Source of the DNA: Collinsella aerofaciens
GTDB taxonomy: Bacteria > Actinomycetota > Coriobacteriia > Coriobacteriales > Coriobacteriaceae
Reading direction: 5' to 3'
NCBI RefSeq assembly: GCF_028206795.1
Contig: NZ_JAQLFJ010000002.1
Span: forward strand, 124,001 to 188,000
Length of the DNA stretch: 64,000 bases
The position numbers and the translations under genes are program-made. Shown piece after piece: positions 17,921-28,343 of the stretch (the first letter of the stretch is position 1; each line of letters begins with the position of its first letter). The notes beneath the pieces are model-generated. The model searched no databases, was not told the origin of the DNA, and saw only the letters and a list, made by a program, of their open reading frames with translations.

Positions 17921-20094
17921 CCTCCGCTGACCTCCTTAAAAATATGTCGATATCGCATGGCGACCGCATCGCGCAGGGGGCGCGTCGCCACGGAGTCAAG
18001 GGTGCAAGCATACCGCAAGAGCTCGACCGCGTCCAAATGGGCCCACTCGATTAGTTCCTCGTCGGCATCCAGGTCGACAAAGCGCAGAGTCACACCGCCA
18101 TGCTGGCGATAACCCAGGATTTCGCCCTCGTGACGCAGACGCAGGTCCATCTGGGCGAGCGTAAAGCCATCCGCGGTTTTTTCGAGCGATTGCAGGCGAT
18201 CTTGTGCTGCGGACGCGCCGCCGTTGCCCTTGGAGTGCGTCATGACCAGGCACGTGCCCGACACACTGCCACGGCCCACGCGGCCGCGCAGCTGGTGCAG
18301 GGCAGCCAATCCAAAGCGCTCGCCGTTCTCGATGACCATGACGGTGGCGTTAGGCACATCGACGCCCACCTCGACCACCGTAGTCGAGACGAGCACGTCA
18401 ATCTCGCCACGCTTGAAGGCATCGATAACCTGGTCCTTCTCCCCCGCCGGCATGCGGCCGTGAAGGCGCTCGACGGTAAGCCCCGGCAACGCCAGACGCA
18501 GGCGATCGAGCTCGGTCGCCGTATCGTGCAGCGGCACGGGTACGGTTACGCGGCCCTCATCGTCGCGGGCAATACCGGGCACGTCTTCCAGCTCATCGGC
18601 CGAGTCACTCGGCTCCACGAGTGGGCAAATCACGTAGGCCTGCTGACCCTTTTCATGCGCCTCGCGGATGACGCCATAGGCGAGGTCACGGCTCGACTCG
18701 GTGAGCACGCGTGTCGTCACGCCAGCGCCGGGGACAGGCCGATGACGGATGATACTCGTGTCCAGATCGCCGTAGACCGAAAGCGCCAGCGTACGCGGGA
18801 TGGGCGTTGCCGTCATAACGAGCAGATCGGCACCGGGGCCCTTCGCGCGCAGGGCGTTGCGTTGGCCGACGCCAAACCGGTGCTGCTCATCGATGACCAC
18901 GAGCGACAGATGCTTGAACGCAACGTTATCCGAAAGGACCGCGTGGGTTCCAAAGAGGACGTCGAGCTCGCCTGATTCCAGCTGTGCATGGATGCGCTCG
19001 CGCTCTGCGGCCGGCGTGGCACCCGTCAGAAGCGCCCAGGACATGCCGGCCTGCGAGAGCAGAGGGCCGGTCTTATCGGCATATTGGCGCGCCAGCACGC
19101 CCGTGGGCGCCATAACGCAGGCCTGCGTGCCGCTATCGGCAGCCACAGCTAGCGCGCAGGCGGCAACGGCGGTCTTACCGGTACCGACATCGCCCAGCAG
19201 CAGACGGTTCATCACGCGCCCGCCATCGCACATGTCATGCAGGATGTCTTGGAATGCGGCCTCCTGCTCGTCGCTCAGCGAAAACGGAAGGGCCTGTTTA
19301 AGCGCGCCCAGATGCTCGCCCGCGGTGTGGGCATAGGGCACCACATCGACCAGGCCACCGTCGTTGCGCAGACGCAGCGCCAGCTGCAGGTAGAGGCACT
19401 CCTCGTAGGCAAGACGCCGGCGTGCGATGTCGCGCTCAGCCATGCTCGAGGGAAAGTGGATCGAACGCAACGCGCGGGCATTGCTCATGAGCTTCCGCTT
19501 TGCGCGCAGCGGCGCGGGAATCGGATCGAACGGATTGCCGACGACCTCGAGCGCGCCGCTTACGATGCGGCGCATCCACGCCTGGCTCACGCCATCGCTC
19601 ACGTAATGGACCGGCAGAATGGTGCCTGCGGCGCGCCTGTCCTCGAGCTTTTCAAAGTGGGGCGAGGCCATCTGTTTAAAGCCGTAGGCAAACTCGACCT
19701 TGCCCATCACGGCCAGGCGGTCGCCCTGCTTAAGCTGCTGAGCAATCCAGGGCTGGCGGAAAAAGGCGACCTGCAGCACGCCCGTCTCGTCAACAAGTGA
19801 GACCTCAGTCACCTGCATGCGCGGACGCGGCTGCTTTTTGACGATACGGTCGACCGTGGCGACGATGGTGCACACGGTACCGATGGGCGCCATCTCGATA
19901 GACCAAGAACGGGTAAAGTCGAGGTATCGATGAGGGATATGGAGAAGGAGGTCCCCCACCGTCCGAATTCCCAGACGGCGAAGGGCCTCCTCACGTTTAC
20001 CCGAAACATATTTGAGTCGCGCGATATCCTCGTCGAGCGCATTGCTCTGGGCAAAGCGCTCCGAGACGCGCGGCACGGAGCACAGCTCGGACAT
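17917..20094 (-). CDS. recG: ATP-dependent DNA helicase RecG
   Basis: Branch-migration helicase that rescues stalled forks and processes recombination intermediates. 725 residues. An N-terminal wedge/OB domain (about 60-160) is followed by two helicase lobes: Walker A LLLGDVGTGKTAVAACAL, DEQHRFGVGQRNAL (DExH box), LVMTATPIPRTLAL and QLRGRVGRGSVSGTCLV, with the family's C-terminal DLRLRHEGEILGYRQHG. It overlaps rsmD and follows the fatty-acid-kinase-like gene. Confidence 0.96.
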   Translation of the reverse strand: MSELCSVPRVSERFAQSNALDEDIARLKYVSGKREEALRRLGIRTVGDLLLHIPHRYLDFTRSWSIEMAPIGTVCTIVATVDRIVKKQPRPRMQVTEVSLVDETGVLQVAFFRQPWIAQQLKQGDRLAVMGKVEFAYGFKQMASPHFEKLEDRRAAGTILPVHYVSDGVSQAWMRRIVSGALEVVGNPFDPIPAPLRAKRKLMSNARALRSIHFPSSMAERDIARRRLAYEECLYLQLALRLRNDGGLVDVVPYAHTAGEHLGALKQALPFSLSDEQEAAFQDILHDMCDGGRVMNRLLLGDVGTGKTAVAACALAVAADSGTQACVMAPTGVLARQYADKTGPLLSQAGMSWALLTGATPAAERERIHAQLESGELDVLFGTHAVLSDNVAFKHLSLVVIDEQHRFGVGQRNALRAKGPGADLLVMTATPIPRTLALSVYGDLDTSIIRHRPVPGAGVTTRVLTESSRDLAYGVIREAHEKGQQAYVICPLVEPSDSADELEDVPGIARDDEGRVTVPVPLHDTATELDRLRLALPGLTVERLHGRMPAGEKDQVIDAFKRGEIDVLVSTTVVEVGVDVPNATVMVIENGERFGLAALHQLRGRVGRGSVSGTCLVMTHSKGNGGASAAQDRLQSLEKTADGFTLAQMDLRLRHEGEILGYRQHGGVTLRFVDLDADEELIEWAHLDAVELLRYACTLDSVATRPLRDAVAMRYRHIFKEVSGG

Positions 20095-20104
20095 GGGCAG
20101 TTGC

Positions 20105-21766
20105 CTACTCGATCGAGAAGATCACGGGATAGAGCGGCTGCTCGCCACGATGGGCGTCGATCTCCAGATCGGGCTGAGCCTCCTCGATGGCGTCGACGAT
20201 CTCCTGGAAGGCCTCATCGGACAGCTCCTCGCCGGCCAGAATCGTCAGCGCGTCGCCCTCCTCTTCCTCCTGCATGCGGTTGATGCAGTCGAGCGTGACC
20301 TGTTTCACGTCGGAGCCGACCACGTCGATGGAGCCGGCGATGATACCCATGACGTCACCGGAGTGAATCGGCGAGCCATCAGATGCGCTGGAGTCGCGCA
20401 CGGCGCGGGTGACCTCGCCATCGCGAACCTCGCTGATGGCGTCGACCATGGCGGCGACGGCGTCCTCGAGCTCGGAATCGGGCAGGACCGCGAACAGCGC
20501 GGAGAACGCCTGCGGAACGGTCTTGGTGGGAACAACGGCAACCTTCTTGTCCGTGCAGGCAGAAGCGGCAGCCTCGGCAGCCATGCGGATGTTGCCGTTA
20601 TTGGGCAGGATGATGACCGAGGTCGCGTTGACCTGGTCCACCGCGCCCAGCAGGTCGGCGGTCGAGGGATTCATAGTCTGGCCACCGGAGACGACCACGT
20701 CGACGCCAAGGGACTTGAGGATGTCAGCCTCGCCGGAACCGGCGGCAACGGCGACAAAGCCCAGCGCCTTGGCGGGCTCGGCGGCCTTTTCCTGATCCTC
20801 GTGGATCTTGGCGGTACGGTCGTGGGCCTCCATCTCCATGTTGTGGATAAAGACCTCATAGATCTGACCGAGCTGCAGCATGTGCTCGAGCACCAGGTTG
20901 GGGGTGTTGGAGTGCACATGGATCTTGTAGTCGGGATAGGCGCCCACGAGCAGCTCACAGTCGCCCATGGAGCCTAGGAACTTAAGGCACTCGTCCTCGT
21001 CAAACGGGGCGTCGGCCTTAAAGAGGAACTCGTTGCAGTAGCGGAACTCCGAGCCCTCCCAGTCGTCGTTAGCCTCGATCTCAACACGACCGAGGGCCGC
21101 ATCGCGGGCAGAGCCGGCGGAGTCAAACGTGGCGGAGAAATCCTCGACAACGGTGCTGCGGCCGAGCGCAGCGGCAACAAAGTTCTCCAGGAAGATGGCA
21201 AAGCCAAAGGCGCCGGAGTCGACCACGCCGTTCTCCTTCAGAACGGGCAACAGGTCGGGTGTGCGGGCGACGGACTGGTACGCCTCAACGACGATGGCAT
21301 CGAGCGCATCCTCAGCCGAGAACTTCTTCTTCTCGCACTCATCGGCCTTGGTCGAGACATCGCGCAGGACCGTGAGGATCGTGCCCTCGATGGGCTTGCG
21401 GACAGCCTGGAAGGCAACCTTGACGGCACGACGGAAGGCGAAGGCAATGTTGGCGGACGTAATAGGCTCGTCGGCAGAGACAAGGCCCTCGGCCACGCCG
21501 CGCAGAATCTGCGACGTGATAACGCCAGAGTTACCGCGGGCACCCATCAGGGAGCCGTGGGTGATGGCGCCGGCGATGGCCTCCATATCGGCATCGGCAG
21601 GAAGGGCGGAGAGCTCCTTGGTCACCGAGGCAAGCGTGAGCGACATGTTGGTACCGGTGTCGCCGTCGGGTACGGGGAAGACGTTGAGCTTGTTGATCTC
21701 CTCGGCCTTGTCGGAAACGGCAGCCGCAGCGATCGGAAAACAGGTGCGAATGGTCTTTGCAATCAT
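20105..21766 (-). CDS. DAK2-domain protein, FakA-like fatty acid kinase
   Basis: 553 residues. Residues about 1-200 are a DAK2 (dihydroxyacetone-kinase phosphatase-like) ATP-binding domain with the signature NVFPVPDGDTGTNMSLTL, ARGNSGVITSQILRG and SGAFGFAIFLE. The rest is the FakA-type middle and C-terminal regions (VVVSGGQTMNPSTADLL, VIILPNNGNIRMAAEAAA). The family phosphorylates fatty acids bound to a DegV-type FakB partner; no degV gene is in this window. It starts 27 bases after the Asp23-like gene, an association common in Gram-positives. Confidence 0.92.
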   Translation of the reverse strand: MIAKTIRTCFPIAAAAVSDKAEEINKLNVFPVPDGDTGTNMSLTLASVTKELSALPADADMEAIAGAITHGSLMGARGNSGVITSQILRGVAEGLVSADEPITSANIAFAFRRAVKVAFQAVRKPIEGTILTVLRDVSTKADECEKKKFSAEDALDAIVVEAYQSVARTPDLLPVLKENGVVDSGAFGFAIFLENFVAAALGRSTVVEDFSATFDSAGSARDAALGRVEIEANDDWEGSEFRYCNEFLFKADAPFDEDECLKFLGSMGDCELLVGAYPDYKIHVHSNTPNLVLEHMLQLGQIYEVFIHNMEMEAHDRTAKIHEDQEKAAEPAKALGFVAVAAGSGEADILKSLGVDVVVSGGQTMNPSTADLLGAVDQVNATSVIILPNNGNIRMAAEAAASACTDKKVAVVPTKTVPQAFSALFAVLPDSELEDAVAAMVDAISEVRDGEVTRAVRDSSASDGSPIHSGDVMGIIAGSIDVVGSDVKQVTLDCINRMQEEEEGDALTILAGEELSDEAFQEIVDAIEEAQPDLEIDAHRGEQPLYPVIFSIE

Positions 21767-21793
21767 GGGTATTTGAATCTCCGTTTTCGGATG

Positions 21794-22150
21794 CTAGTTC
21801 AGACGGCTCTTGAGCGCGTCGATATGGATGCCGATCTTAAGGCTGGCGGGATCGATCTGGGCGATCTCCTGCAGGGTGAAGGCAACGGAGCTCGAAAGAT
21901 TGTGGCAGACGGACTTCATGTTGACGCCGTTCTCGAGCACGACGTGAAGATCGACCGTAAGGCCGTTCTCGTCGGCGGAGACAAGCACGCCCTTGCGGAG
22001 GCGCTGACCGGCAAGCAGGCGCACACTCTCGGCGCCCTGGAGCTGCTCAGCCATACCGACAACGCCATAGCACGTCATCGCGGCATAACCGGCAATATCG
22101 GCAATAACGTCGTTCGAGACGCTCAGGCTGCCGTTAATGGTCTCAGACAC
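21794..22150 (-). CDS. Asp23/Gls24 family envelope stress protein
   Basis: 118 residues of the Asp23/Gls24 family: SLSVSNDVIADIAGYAAMTCYGVVGM, a central basic stretch and VDLHVVLENGVNMKSVCHNL. GTG 22150 is chosen because AAGGAG sits 6 bases upstream; upstream frame lacks homology. In Firmicutes and Actinobacteria it stands next to fakA (as here), and is thought to be a cell-envelope stress protein. Confidence 0.9.
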   Translation of the reverse strand: MSETINGSLSVSNDVIADIAGYAAMTCYGVVGMAEQLQGAESVRLLAGQRLRKGVLVSADENGLTVDLHVVLENGVNMKSVCHNLSSSVAFTLQEIAQIDPASLKIGIHIDALKSRLN

Positions 22151-22308
22151 AAGAATCTCCTTTTCTTGGTGCTCGCGGCACCATGTCGTGGGAGCAATCA
22201 TTGCATTATTCTACAACGACCGCGCCATGTTGAGGTGGCGGGCCTCGGGATTACATCCTCGACACGAAATGTTGATACGGTAACGTTCGCGAACGGCGAT
22301 CGCGGCAT

Positions 22309-22339
22309 GAAAAAACCCGCCGCATATGCGACGGGTTTT
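22309..22339 (-). terminator. Terminator after the tRNA-Asn cluster
   Basis: On the minus strand a stem CCCGTCGCA/TGCGGCGGG with one mismatch is flanked by AAAA before and TTTTTT after. It lies 7 bases after the last tRNA-Asn and fits its intrinsic terminator. Confidence 0.85.
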
Positions 22340-22345
22340 GTAACC

Positions 22346-22420
22346 TGGCTCCCCGGGTAGGACTCGAACCTACAACAGCGCGGTTAACAGCCGCGTGCTC
22401 TACCATTGAGCTACCGAGGA
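22346..22420 (-). tRNA. tRNA-Asn (GTT)
   Basis: 75 bases on the minus strand including an encoded CCA. The anticodon loop reads CTGTTAA (anticodon GTT), the T loop TTCGAGT, and the 7-bp acceptor stem starts TCCTCGG. It is the last copy transcribed in the set of three and is followed by the terminator. Confidence 0.97.
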
Positions 22421-22453
22421 ATTTAAAGCCCAACAGAAAGGGCTGGAAAATTC

Positions 22454-22528
22454 TGGCTCCCCGGGTAGGACTCGAACCTACAACAGCGCGGTTAACAGCC
22501 GCGTGCTCTACCATTGAGCTACCGAGGA
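22454..22528 (-). tRNA. tRNA-Asn (GTT), second copy
   Basis: Identical to the copy at 22346-22420 and offset by exactly 108 bases. It encodes CCA. The 33-base spacer contains a small AGCCC/GGGCT hairpin, perhaps a processing signal. Confidence 0.97.
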
Positions 22529-22561
22529 ATTTAAAGCCCAACAGAAAGGGCTGGAAAATTC

Positions 22562-22636
22562 TGGCTCCCCGGGTAGGACTCGAACCTACAACAGCGCGGT
22601 TAACAGCCGCGTGCTCTACCATTGAGCTACCGAGGA
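22562..22636 (-). tRNA. tRNA-Asn (GTT), third copy
   Basis: First copy transcribed, identical in sequence to the other two. It starts about 31 bases after the promoter -10 box and encodes CCA. Confidence 0.97.
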
Positions 22637-22666
22637 ATAGGTGCGTGCTCTCAAGCAACGAAGTTT

Positions 22667-22694
22667 ATTATACGGACGAATCAGCTTAGGGCAA
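22667..22694 (-). promoter_or_regulatory. Promoter of the tRNA-Asn cluster
   Basis: On the minus strand TTGCCC (22694-22689) and a perfect TATAAT (22672-22667) are 16 bp apart, ending about 31 bases before the first tRNA-Asn. It is the best sigma-A promoter match in the region. Confidence 0.8.
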
Positions 22695-22726
22695 GAACTT
22701 TTTTAAGAAATTTTCCGACCTAATCA

Positions 22727-22770
22727 TTGGGGACGTTCTTAAACGACTAGTCATTCAAGAACGTCCCCAA
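22727..22770. repeat. REP-like palindrome TTGGGGACGTTCTT
   Basis: A perfect 14-bp inverted repeat (22727-22740 with 22757-22770) with a 16-base loop lies between the rpoD terminator and the tRNA promoter. It looks like a dispersed extragenic palindrome of the sort linked to REP-type transposases; no transposase is nearby. Confidence 0.6.
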
Positions 22771-22780
22771 CGACTACATG

Positions 22781-22813
22781 AAAGCGCCCCCAAGCGAATG
22801 TGCTTGAGGGCGC
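22781..22813 (-). terminator. Terminator after rpoD
   Basis: A 12-bp stem with one mismatch (22784-22795 with 22802-22813), 6-base loop, followed on the minus strand by TTTC. It starts 12 bases past the rpoD stop. Confidence 0.75.
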
Positions 22814-22824
22814 CTCTTGCTTGA

Positions 22825-24180
<1,356 letters not shown>

Positions 24181-24290
24181 AGATTCTCCCTTCATAGTCC
24201 ACAGGACTCAATACTTTAGCACACACATTGACGTCTATACCCAAAAAGAAGACTGGATATAGGCGAGAATACGCTGGTTGACCACAACAT

Positions 24291-26399
24291 CTAGGCTTGT
24301 TCGGTGCCCGCGGCCTCCAGGCCGATCAAACGGAACGGGTCCGCCACGCCGCCGATCGACTTTTGCAGTTCGCGTTGACGTTGCGAATCCTGCGCGGCCT
24401 GCACGGTCAGCGCGCGACGGGCCTCATCATCGAGTGAACGGTCCTGGCGCAGCTTGGCCTGTGCGGCACGCATGCGACGCTTGATGGTGTAGAGCTCAAG
24501 CGTATCAAGCATAAACACGATGTTCGTCTCGGTGGGGTGCTTGCTCGTCGCGGAGATGCGCCCGGCACTCACAAGCGTTGCCGCATCGGGACACACTGAG
24601 CGCGCCGCATCCATGCAGGCTGCAGGATCGGTTCCCGGCGGCGTTGCCAGAACGGCCCATGCAATGGACTCGTGACGCGGGTCAACCCACTCGATGGAGC
24701 AGATGCGGTCGGCATACGTGCGGAACAGGTCGGGGTAGCTCGTGAGCATCGTCAACAGCTCGCGCTCCCCTGCCAAGGACTTGCGTTCAAGATCGGTAAG
24801 AACCATCGGCGCCGCCGCAGCCGGTGCGCCCGAACCGTCAGCCACAGGCACAGCGCCCATACCATCAGGCACATCGATCGGCGGCAGGTCGTCGACGACC
24901 TCCACGGGCGCGGCGCCGTAGGCATCGAGCGGGACGTAGTCGTACGGCTCTTCTTCGACCGGCGCGGACACCGGCGGCGTCGCGCCCGATGCCCAAGCAC
25001 CGCGACCGGCATCGCGAGAACCCGACGCCCGACCGCCCGCGCTACCGGACCGCTCAGTCTGTGCCCGTTGGCGCTCATAGTTCTGCTCACGACGTCGTTC
25101 CGCATCCTCGCGCTTGGCGACATCGCGAAACACACGACCCGAGCTCGCGCGCACCGCCTCCAGATCCAAACCCAGCAGATCGGCAATCTGGATAAAGTAC
25201 GTGTCGATCATATAGCTGTTGCGCAACGGATAGATAAGCGTCAGCGCATCTTCCAGCGCCTTAGCGCGACCGCCCGGCGTGGTGATGTCACTCGACTCCT
25301 GCAGCGAACGGTAGACAAAGTCCATAAGCGGCTCGGCAGCGTCGATGCGCGTCTGCAGTGCCTCGCCACCATGTGCGGTGATGAACTCCATGGGGTCGTT
25401 GCCGTCGGGGAGCACCACGCAGCGCAGGTCCATGGAATCCTGCTCGATAAACTGAATCGCGCGACGGGCGGCCTTCTGGCCCGCTGCATCGCCGTCGAAC
25501 ATATACACGATGCGCTTGGCAAAGCGAGTGAGCGTCTTGACGTGGTGCTCCGTGAGGGCGGTGCCCAGCGTGGCAACAACGTTTTTAATCCCCGCCTCCC
25601 AGCAGGCGATGCAATCGGTATAGCCCTCTACCACGATGGCGGTATCCTGCGCGACGATAAACTCCTTGGCCCAATTAAAGCCGTAGAGGTTTCGCTTTTT
25701 ATGAAACACGCTCGTCTCGGCGGTGTTGAGATACTTAGGCTGGCCGTCGCCCATAATGCGACCGCCAAAGGCAATGTTGTGACCCTGCTCGTCAAAGATG
25801 GGGAACATCACGCGGTCGTAAAAGCGGTCGGCAAGCTGCCCGCGCCCGCGACTCACGGCAACGTTGGCGTCGATCATCTCCTGCGGGGTAAAACCCGCCT
25901 GGGACAGGTGCGACACCAGCGCGTTACGGCCCGGTGCAAAGCCCAGGCAGTAGCGGCGGCAGACGTCGCCGCCCATGCCGCGGCTGGCAAAGTACTCGCG
26001 CGGACGGCCGTCCTTACCGCGCATGAGCATGGTGTGGTAGAACTGGGCGGTCTCGGCGCACAGATCGTAGATGCGGGCACGCTTGGTGCCGCGCTCGCGG
26101 CGATCTCCGGTGTCATGCAGCTCAATACCCGCGCGATCGGCCAAGTAACGGATTGACTCGGGAAAGCTCAGGTTCTCGCGCTTCATGATATACGTGAAAA
26201 CGTCGCCACCCTCGCCGCAACCAAAGCAATGCCACACCTGCGTGGCGGGGATAATGTGGAAGGACGGCGTCTTCTCGCCATGGAAGGGGCAGCATCCCCA
26301 AAACTCATGGCCGCGAGGCTTGAGCTCGACCGTTTCCTGCACGATGGCAACCAGGTCAGACGCAGCGCGTACCTGGTCTTTTTCCTCATCGCTAATCAC
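24291..26399 (-). CDS. dnaG: DNA primase
   Basis: Makes RNA primers for replication. 702 residues: CHC2 zinc finger (CPFHGEKTPSF ... WHCFGCGEGGDVF) at about 37-67, TOPRIM catalytic core with VVEGYTDCIA and MFDGDAAGQKAA. A low-complexity linker follows (about 435-535, Arg/Gly then acidic/Pro), then a C-terminal DnaB-binding domain. Zinc and TOPRIM motifs are intact. Its start overlaps the ribF stop by 8 bases. Confidence 0.96.
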   Translation of the reverse strand: MISDEEKDQVRAASDLVAIVQETVELKPRGHEFWGCCPFHGEKTPSFHIIPATQVWHCFGCGEGGDVFTYIMKRENLSFPESIRYLADRAGIELHDTGDRRERGTKRARIYDLCAETAQFYHTMLMRGKDGRPREYFASRGMGGDVCRRYCLGFAPGRNALVSHLSQAGFTPQEMIDANVAVSRGRGQLADRFYDRVMFPIFDEQGHNIAFGGRIMGDGQPKYLNTAETSVFHKKRNLYGFNWAKEFIVAQDTAIVVEGYTDCIACWEAGIKNVVATLGTALTEHHVKTLTRFAKRIVYMFDGDAAGQKAARRAIQFIEQDSMDLRCVVLPDGNDPMEFITAHGGEALQTRIDAAEPLMDFVYRSLQESSDITTPGGRAKALEDALTLIYPLRNSYMIDTYFIQIADLLGLDLEAVRASSGRVFRDVAKREDAERRREQNYERQRAQTERSGSAGGRASGSRDAGRGAWASGATPPVSAPVEEEPYDYVPLDAYGAAPVEVVDDLPPIDVPDGMGAVPVADGSGAPAAAAPMVLTDLERKSLAGERELLTMLTSYPDLFRTYADRICSIEWVDPRHESIAWAVLATPPGTDPAACMDAARSVCPDAATLVSAGRISATSKHPTETNIVFMLDTLELYTIKRRMRAAQAKLRQDRSLDDEARRALTVQAAQDSQRQRELQKSIGGVADPFRLIGLEAAGTEQA

Positions 26400-27399
26400 G
26401 GATGCTCACCCCCTGATCGCCCAAGTTGTGACGAATATCCTCGATATTACCCTCGACGGTCGCGATCAACTCATCCAGCGAATCGAACACACGCGAGGGA
26501 CGCAGCCAGCGCGTAAACGCCAGCGAAACGGAAGCGCCGTACAGGTCGCCCGTATAACCAATTAAATTAGCCTCGAGATGCGCAGATGCCGCATCGTCAG
26601 CATACGTTGGCGGCAGGCCGACGTTCACAGCAGCGGGCCACGCGGTGTCATCGACCAGCACCAGACCCTCATACACGCCATCGGCTGGCACCTGAATGCC
26701 GTCGGGAACCTGCAAGTTTGCCGTGGGAAAGCCCATGCCAGAACCCTCGTGACGGCCGCGAATAACACCGCCACGCACCATATACGGACGGCCGAGTAAC
26801 CCAGCAGCAAGCTCCACATGGCCCTGTCCCAGCTCATGACGAATGCGGGTGGCGCAAATGGCCTCACCGCCCTCGCAAAGCAGGTCGTGACCATACACGT
26901 CAACGCCGTGCTCGGAACCCCAGGAGCGCATCTCGGCAACACCAGAAGCACCGCCACGACCCAGCCTAAAGTCACTGCCAACGCGAATCGATCGAATGTC
27001 GACCAGACGCGACACCAGCGAGAGAAAATCAACATGGTCAAGCGCCGCAACCTCAGGCGTAAAGGGAACGGCCACCACCGCATCGACCCCAGTTTGAGCC
27101 AGGGCATGCAGACGGTCGGCCGTCGTCATCAATTTTTGAGCGGGCGAAGGGCTCACCACGACGTCCGGGTCGGGATCGAAGGTAACTACGACCGCCTTGC
27201 AGCCATGGGCACGGGCATCACGGACAAGCGCCGCAATGAGCTCCTGGTGTCCACGGTGAACGCCGTCGAACACGCCGATGGCAATCGATGCGGCACCCAG
27301 GTGCTCACACTTATCAAACACATCGGCAGTAACGATGCGAGCCTCGTCCGACTCGCCCGCGAAAAAGATACGCGCGAGCTCGCGAACGGACAACATCAT
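26392..27399 (-). CDS. ribF: Bifunctional riboflavin kinase / FAD synthetase
   Basis: Turns riboflavin into FMN and FAD. 335 residues: nucleotidyltransferase domain with AIGVFDGVHRGHQELI near residue 40 and VVTFDPDP, then the riboflavin kinase domain with GRPYMVRGGVIRGRHEGSGMGFPTANL at about 205 and the C-terminal helix. It overlaps truB's stop by 4 bases; the truB-ribF pair is standard. The N-terminal 30 residues before the catalytic domain are longer than usual. Confidence 0.95.
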   Translation of the reverse strand: MMLSVRELARIFFAGESDEARIVTADVFDKCEHLGAASIAIGVFDGVHRGHQELIAALVRDARAHGCKAVVVTFDPDPDVVVSPSPAQKLMTTADRLHALAQTGVDAVVAVPFTPEVAALDHVDFLSLVSRLVDIRSIRVGSDFRLGRGGASGVAEMRSWGSEHGVDVYGHDLLCEGGEAICATRIRHELGQGHVELAAGLLGRPYMVRGGVIRGRHEGSGMGFPTANLQVPDGIQVPADGVYEGLVLVDDTAWPAAVNVGLPPTYADDAASAHLEANLIGYTGDLYGASVSLAFTRWLRPSRVFDSLDELIATVEGNIEDIRHNLGDQGVSIRD

Positions 27400-28328
27400 C
27401 GAACACCGCCGATTGCCTGCGGAAACACGTGCTCCATGACAAAGCGGCCGCCCTCAATGCGGGCGAGCGCCTTGAGTCCCCCATCGAGCACCAACGCAAA
27501 CGGCGCCTTCGAGGCATCGAAATCGGCAAGCGCACGCTCAACGGGAATGCGTCGGCCGCAGAGCAGGTCGTCGGCAAGATTGCCCGGCAAGTCAACACGT
27601 GTGGCGCCCAGGGCCGCAATGGGATCCAGGGCAAAGCCAGCCGCGGACTCGGGAGAAAGCTCCTCGACCGCATGACAAGCGCCAATGGAAACAACACCGG
27701 AGGCCGTGCGGCGCAGCGCGGAAATGCGCGCGGCGCTCTCGCAGGCGCGGCCCAAGTCGCGAGCGAGCGCACGGATATAGGTGCCCTTGCTTACCGAAAA
27801 CGCCACGGTCCACACACACGTATCACCCTCGCCGCCCACGGCGATCAGGTCGGCGGCATAGACCTCGACGGGGCGCGGAGGTAGGTCCACCGCATTGCCC
27901 TCGCGAGCAGACTTGTAGGCGCGAACGCCATTGACCGAGATAGCCGAAAACGCCGGCGGCACCTGCATCTGCGGACCCAGCATGGCGGCCAAGCGCTCAC
28001 GCGCATAGGCAGGATCGCGGAGCTCGTCGGCAACAGCCACCGTGCGGACCGCCTCGCCCTCCGCATCATCGGTATTGGTCTCAGAGCCAAACGAAATGTC
28101 GGCGACGTAGTTTTTCGTATTGAGCGTGAGCATACCCAGCAAACGGGTGGCCTGACCCACGCCCACAACCATGACACCCGATGCCATGGGGTCGAGCGTA
28201 CCGGCATGGCCGACGCGCCGCTCATGGAGAGCGCGTCGGCATTGCGAGACCACGTCATGGGACGTGCAGCCCACCGGCTTATCGACGGCGAGCAGCATAT
28301 TCAATTGAGAAGGCGTACGACGAGCCAT
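27396..28328 (-). CDS. truB: tRNA pseudouridine-55 synthase
   Basis: Makes pseudouridine 55 in the T loop of tRNAs. 310 residues with KPVGCTSHDVV, the catalytic Asp in VGHAGTLDPMASGVMVV near residue 46, and KGTYIRALARDLG. It is coupled with ribF downstream and follows the nrnA-like gene by 15 bases, in the common ribosome-maturation cluster nusA-infB-rbfA-nrnA-truB-ribF. Confidence 0.96.
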   Translation of the reverse strand: MARRTPSQLNMLLAVDKPVGCTSHDVVSQCRRALHERRVGHAGTLDPMASGVMVVGVGQATRLLGMLTLNTKNYVADISFGSETNTDDAEGEAVRTVAVADELRDPAYARERLAAMLGPQMQVPPAFSAISVNGVRAYKSAREGNAVDLPPRPVEVYAADLIAVGGEGDTCVWTVAFSVSKGTYIRALARDLGRACESAARISALRRTASGVVSIGACHAVEELSPESAAGFALDPIAALGATRVDLPGNLADDLLCGRRIPVERALADFDASKAPFALVLDGGLKALARIEGGRFVMEHVFPQAIGGVR

Positions 28329-28343
28329 GTACCATCCAATAAG

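Larger units (their letters stand above)
22346..22636. repeat. Tandem repeat of a 108-bp tRNA-Asn unit
   Basis: Three tRNA genes and two spacers repeat with a period of exactly 108 bp and no visible difference, so the spacers too were copied. This indicates recent unequal duplication of a tRNA-plus-spacer unit. Confidence 0.95.

Noticed and set aside
24187..24208. AGTCC-ACA-GGACT palindrome before rpoD as an operator
   Set aside because: Only 5-bp arms and no second site; too weak to claim.
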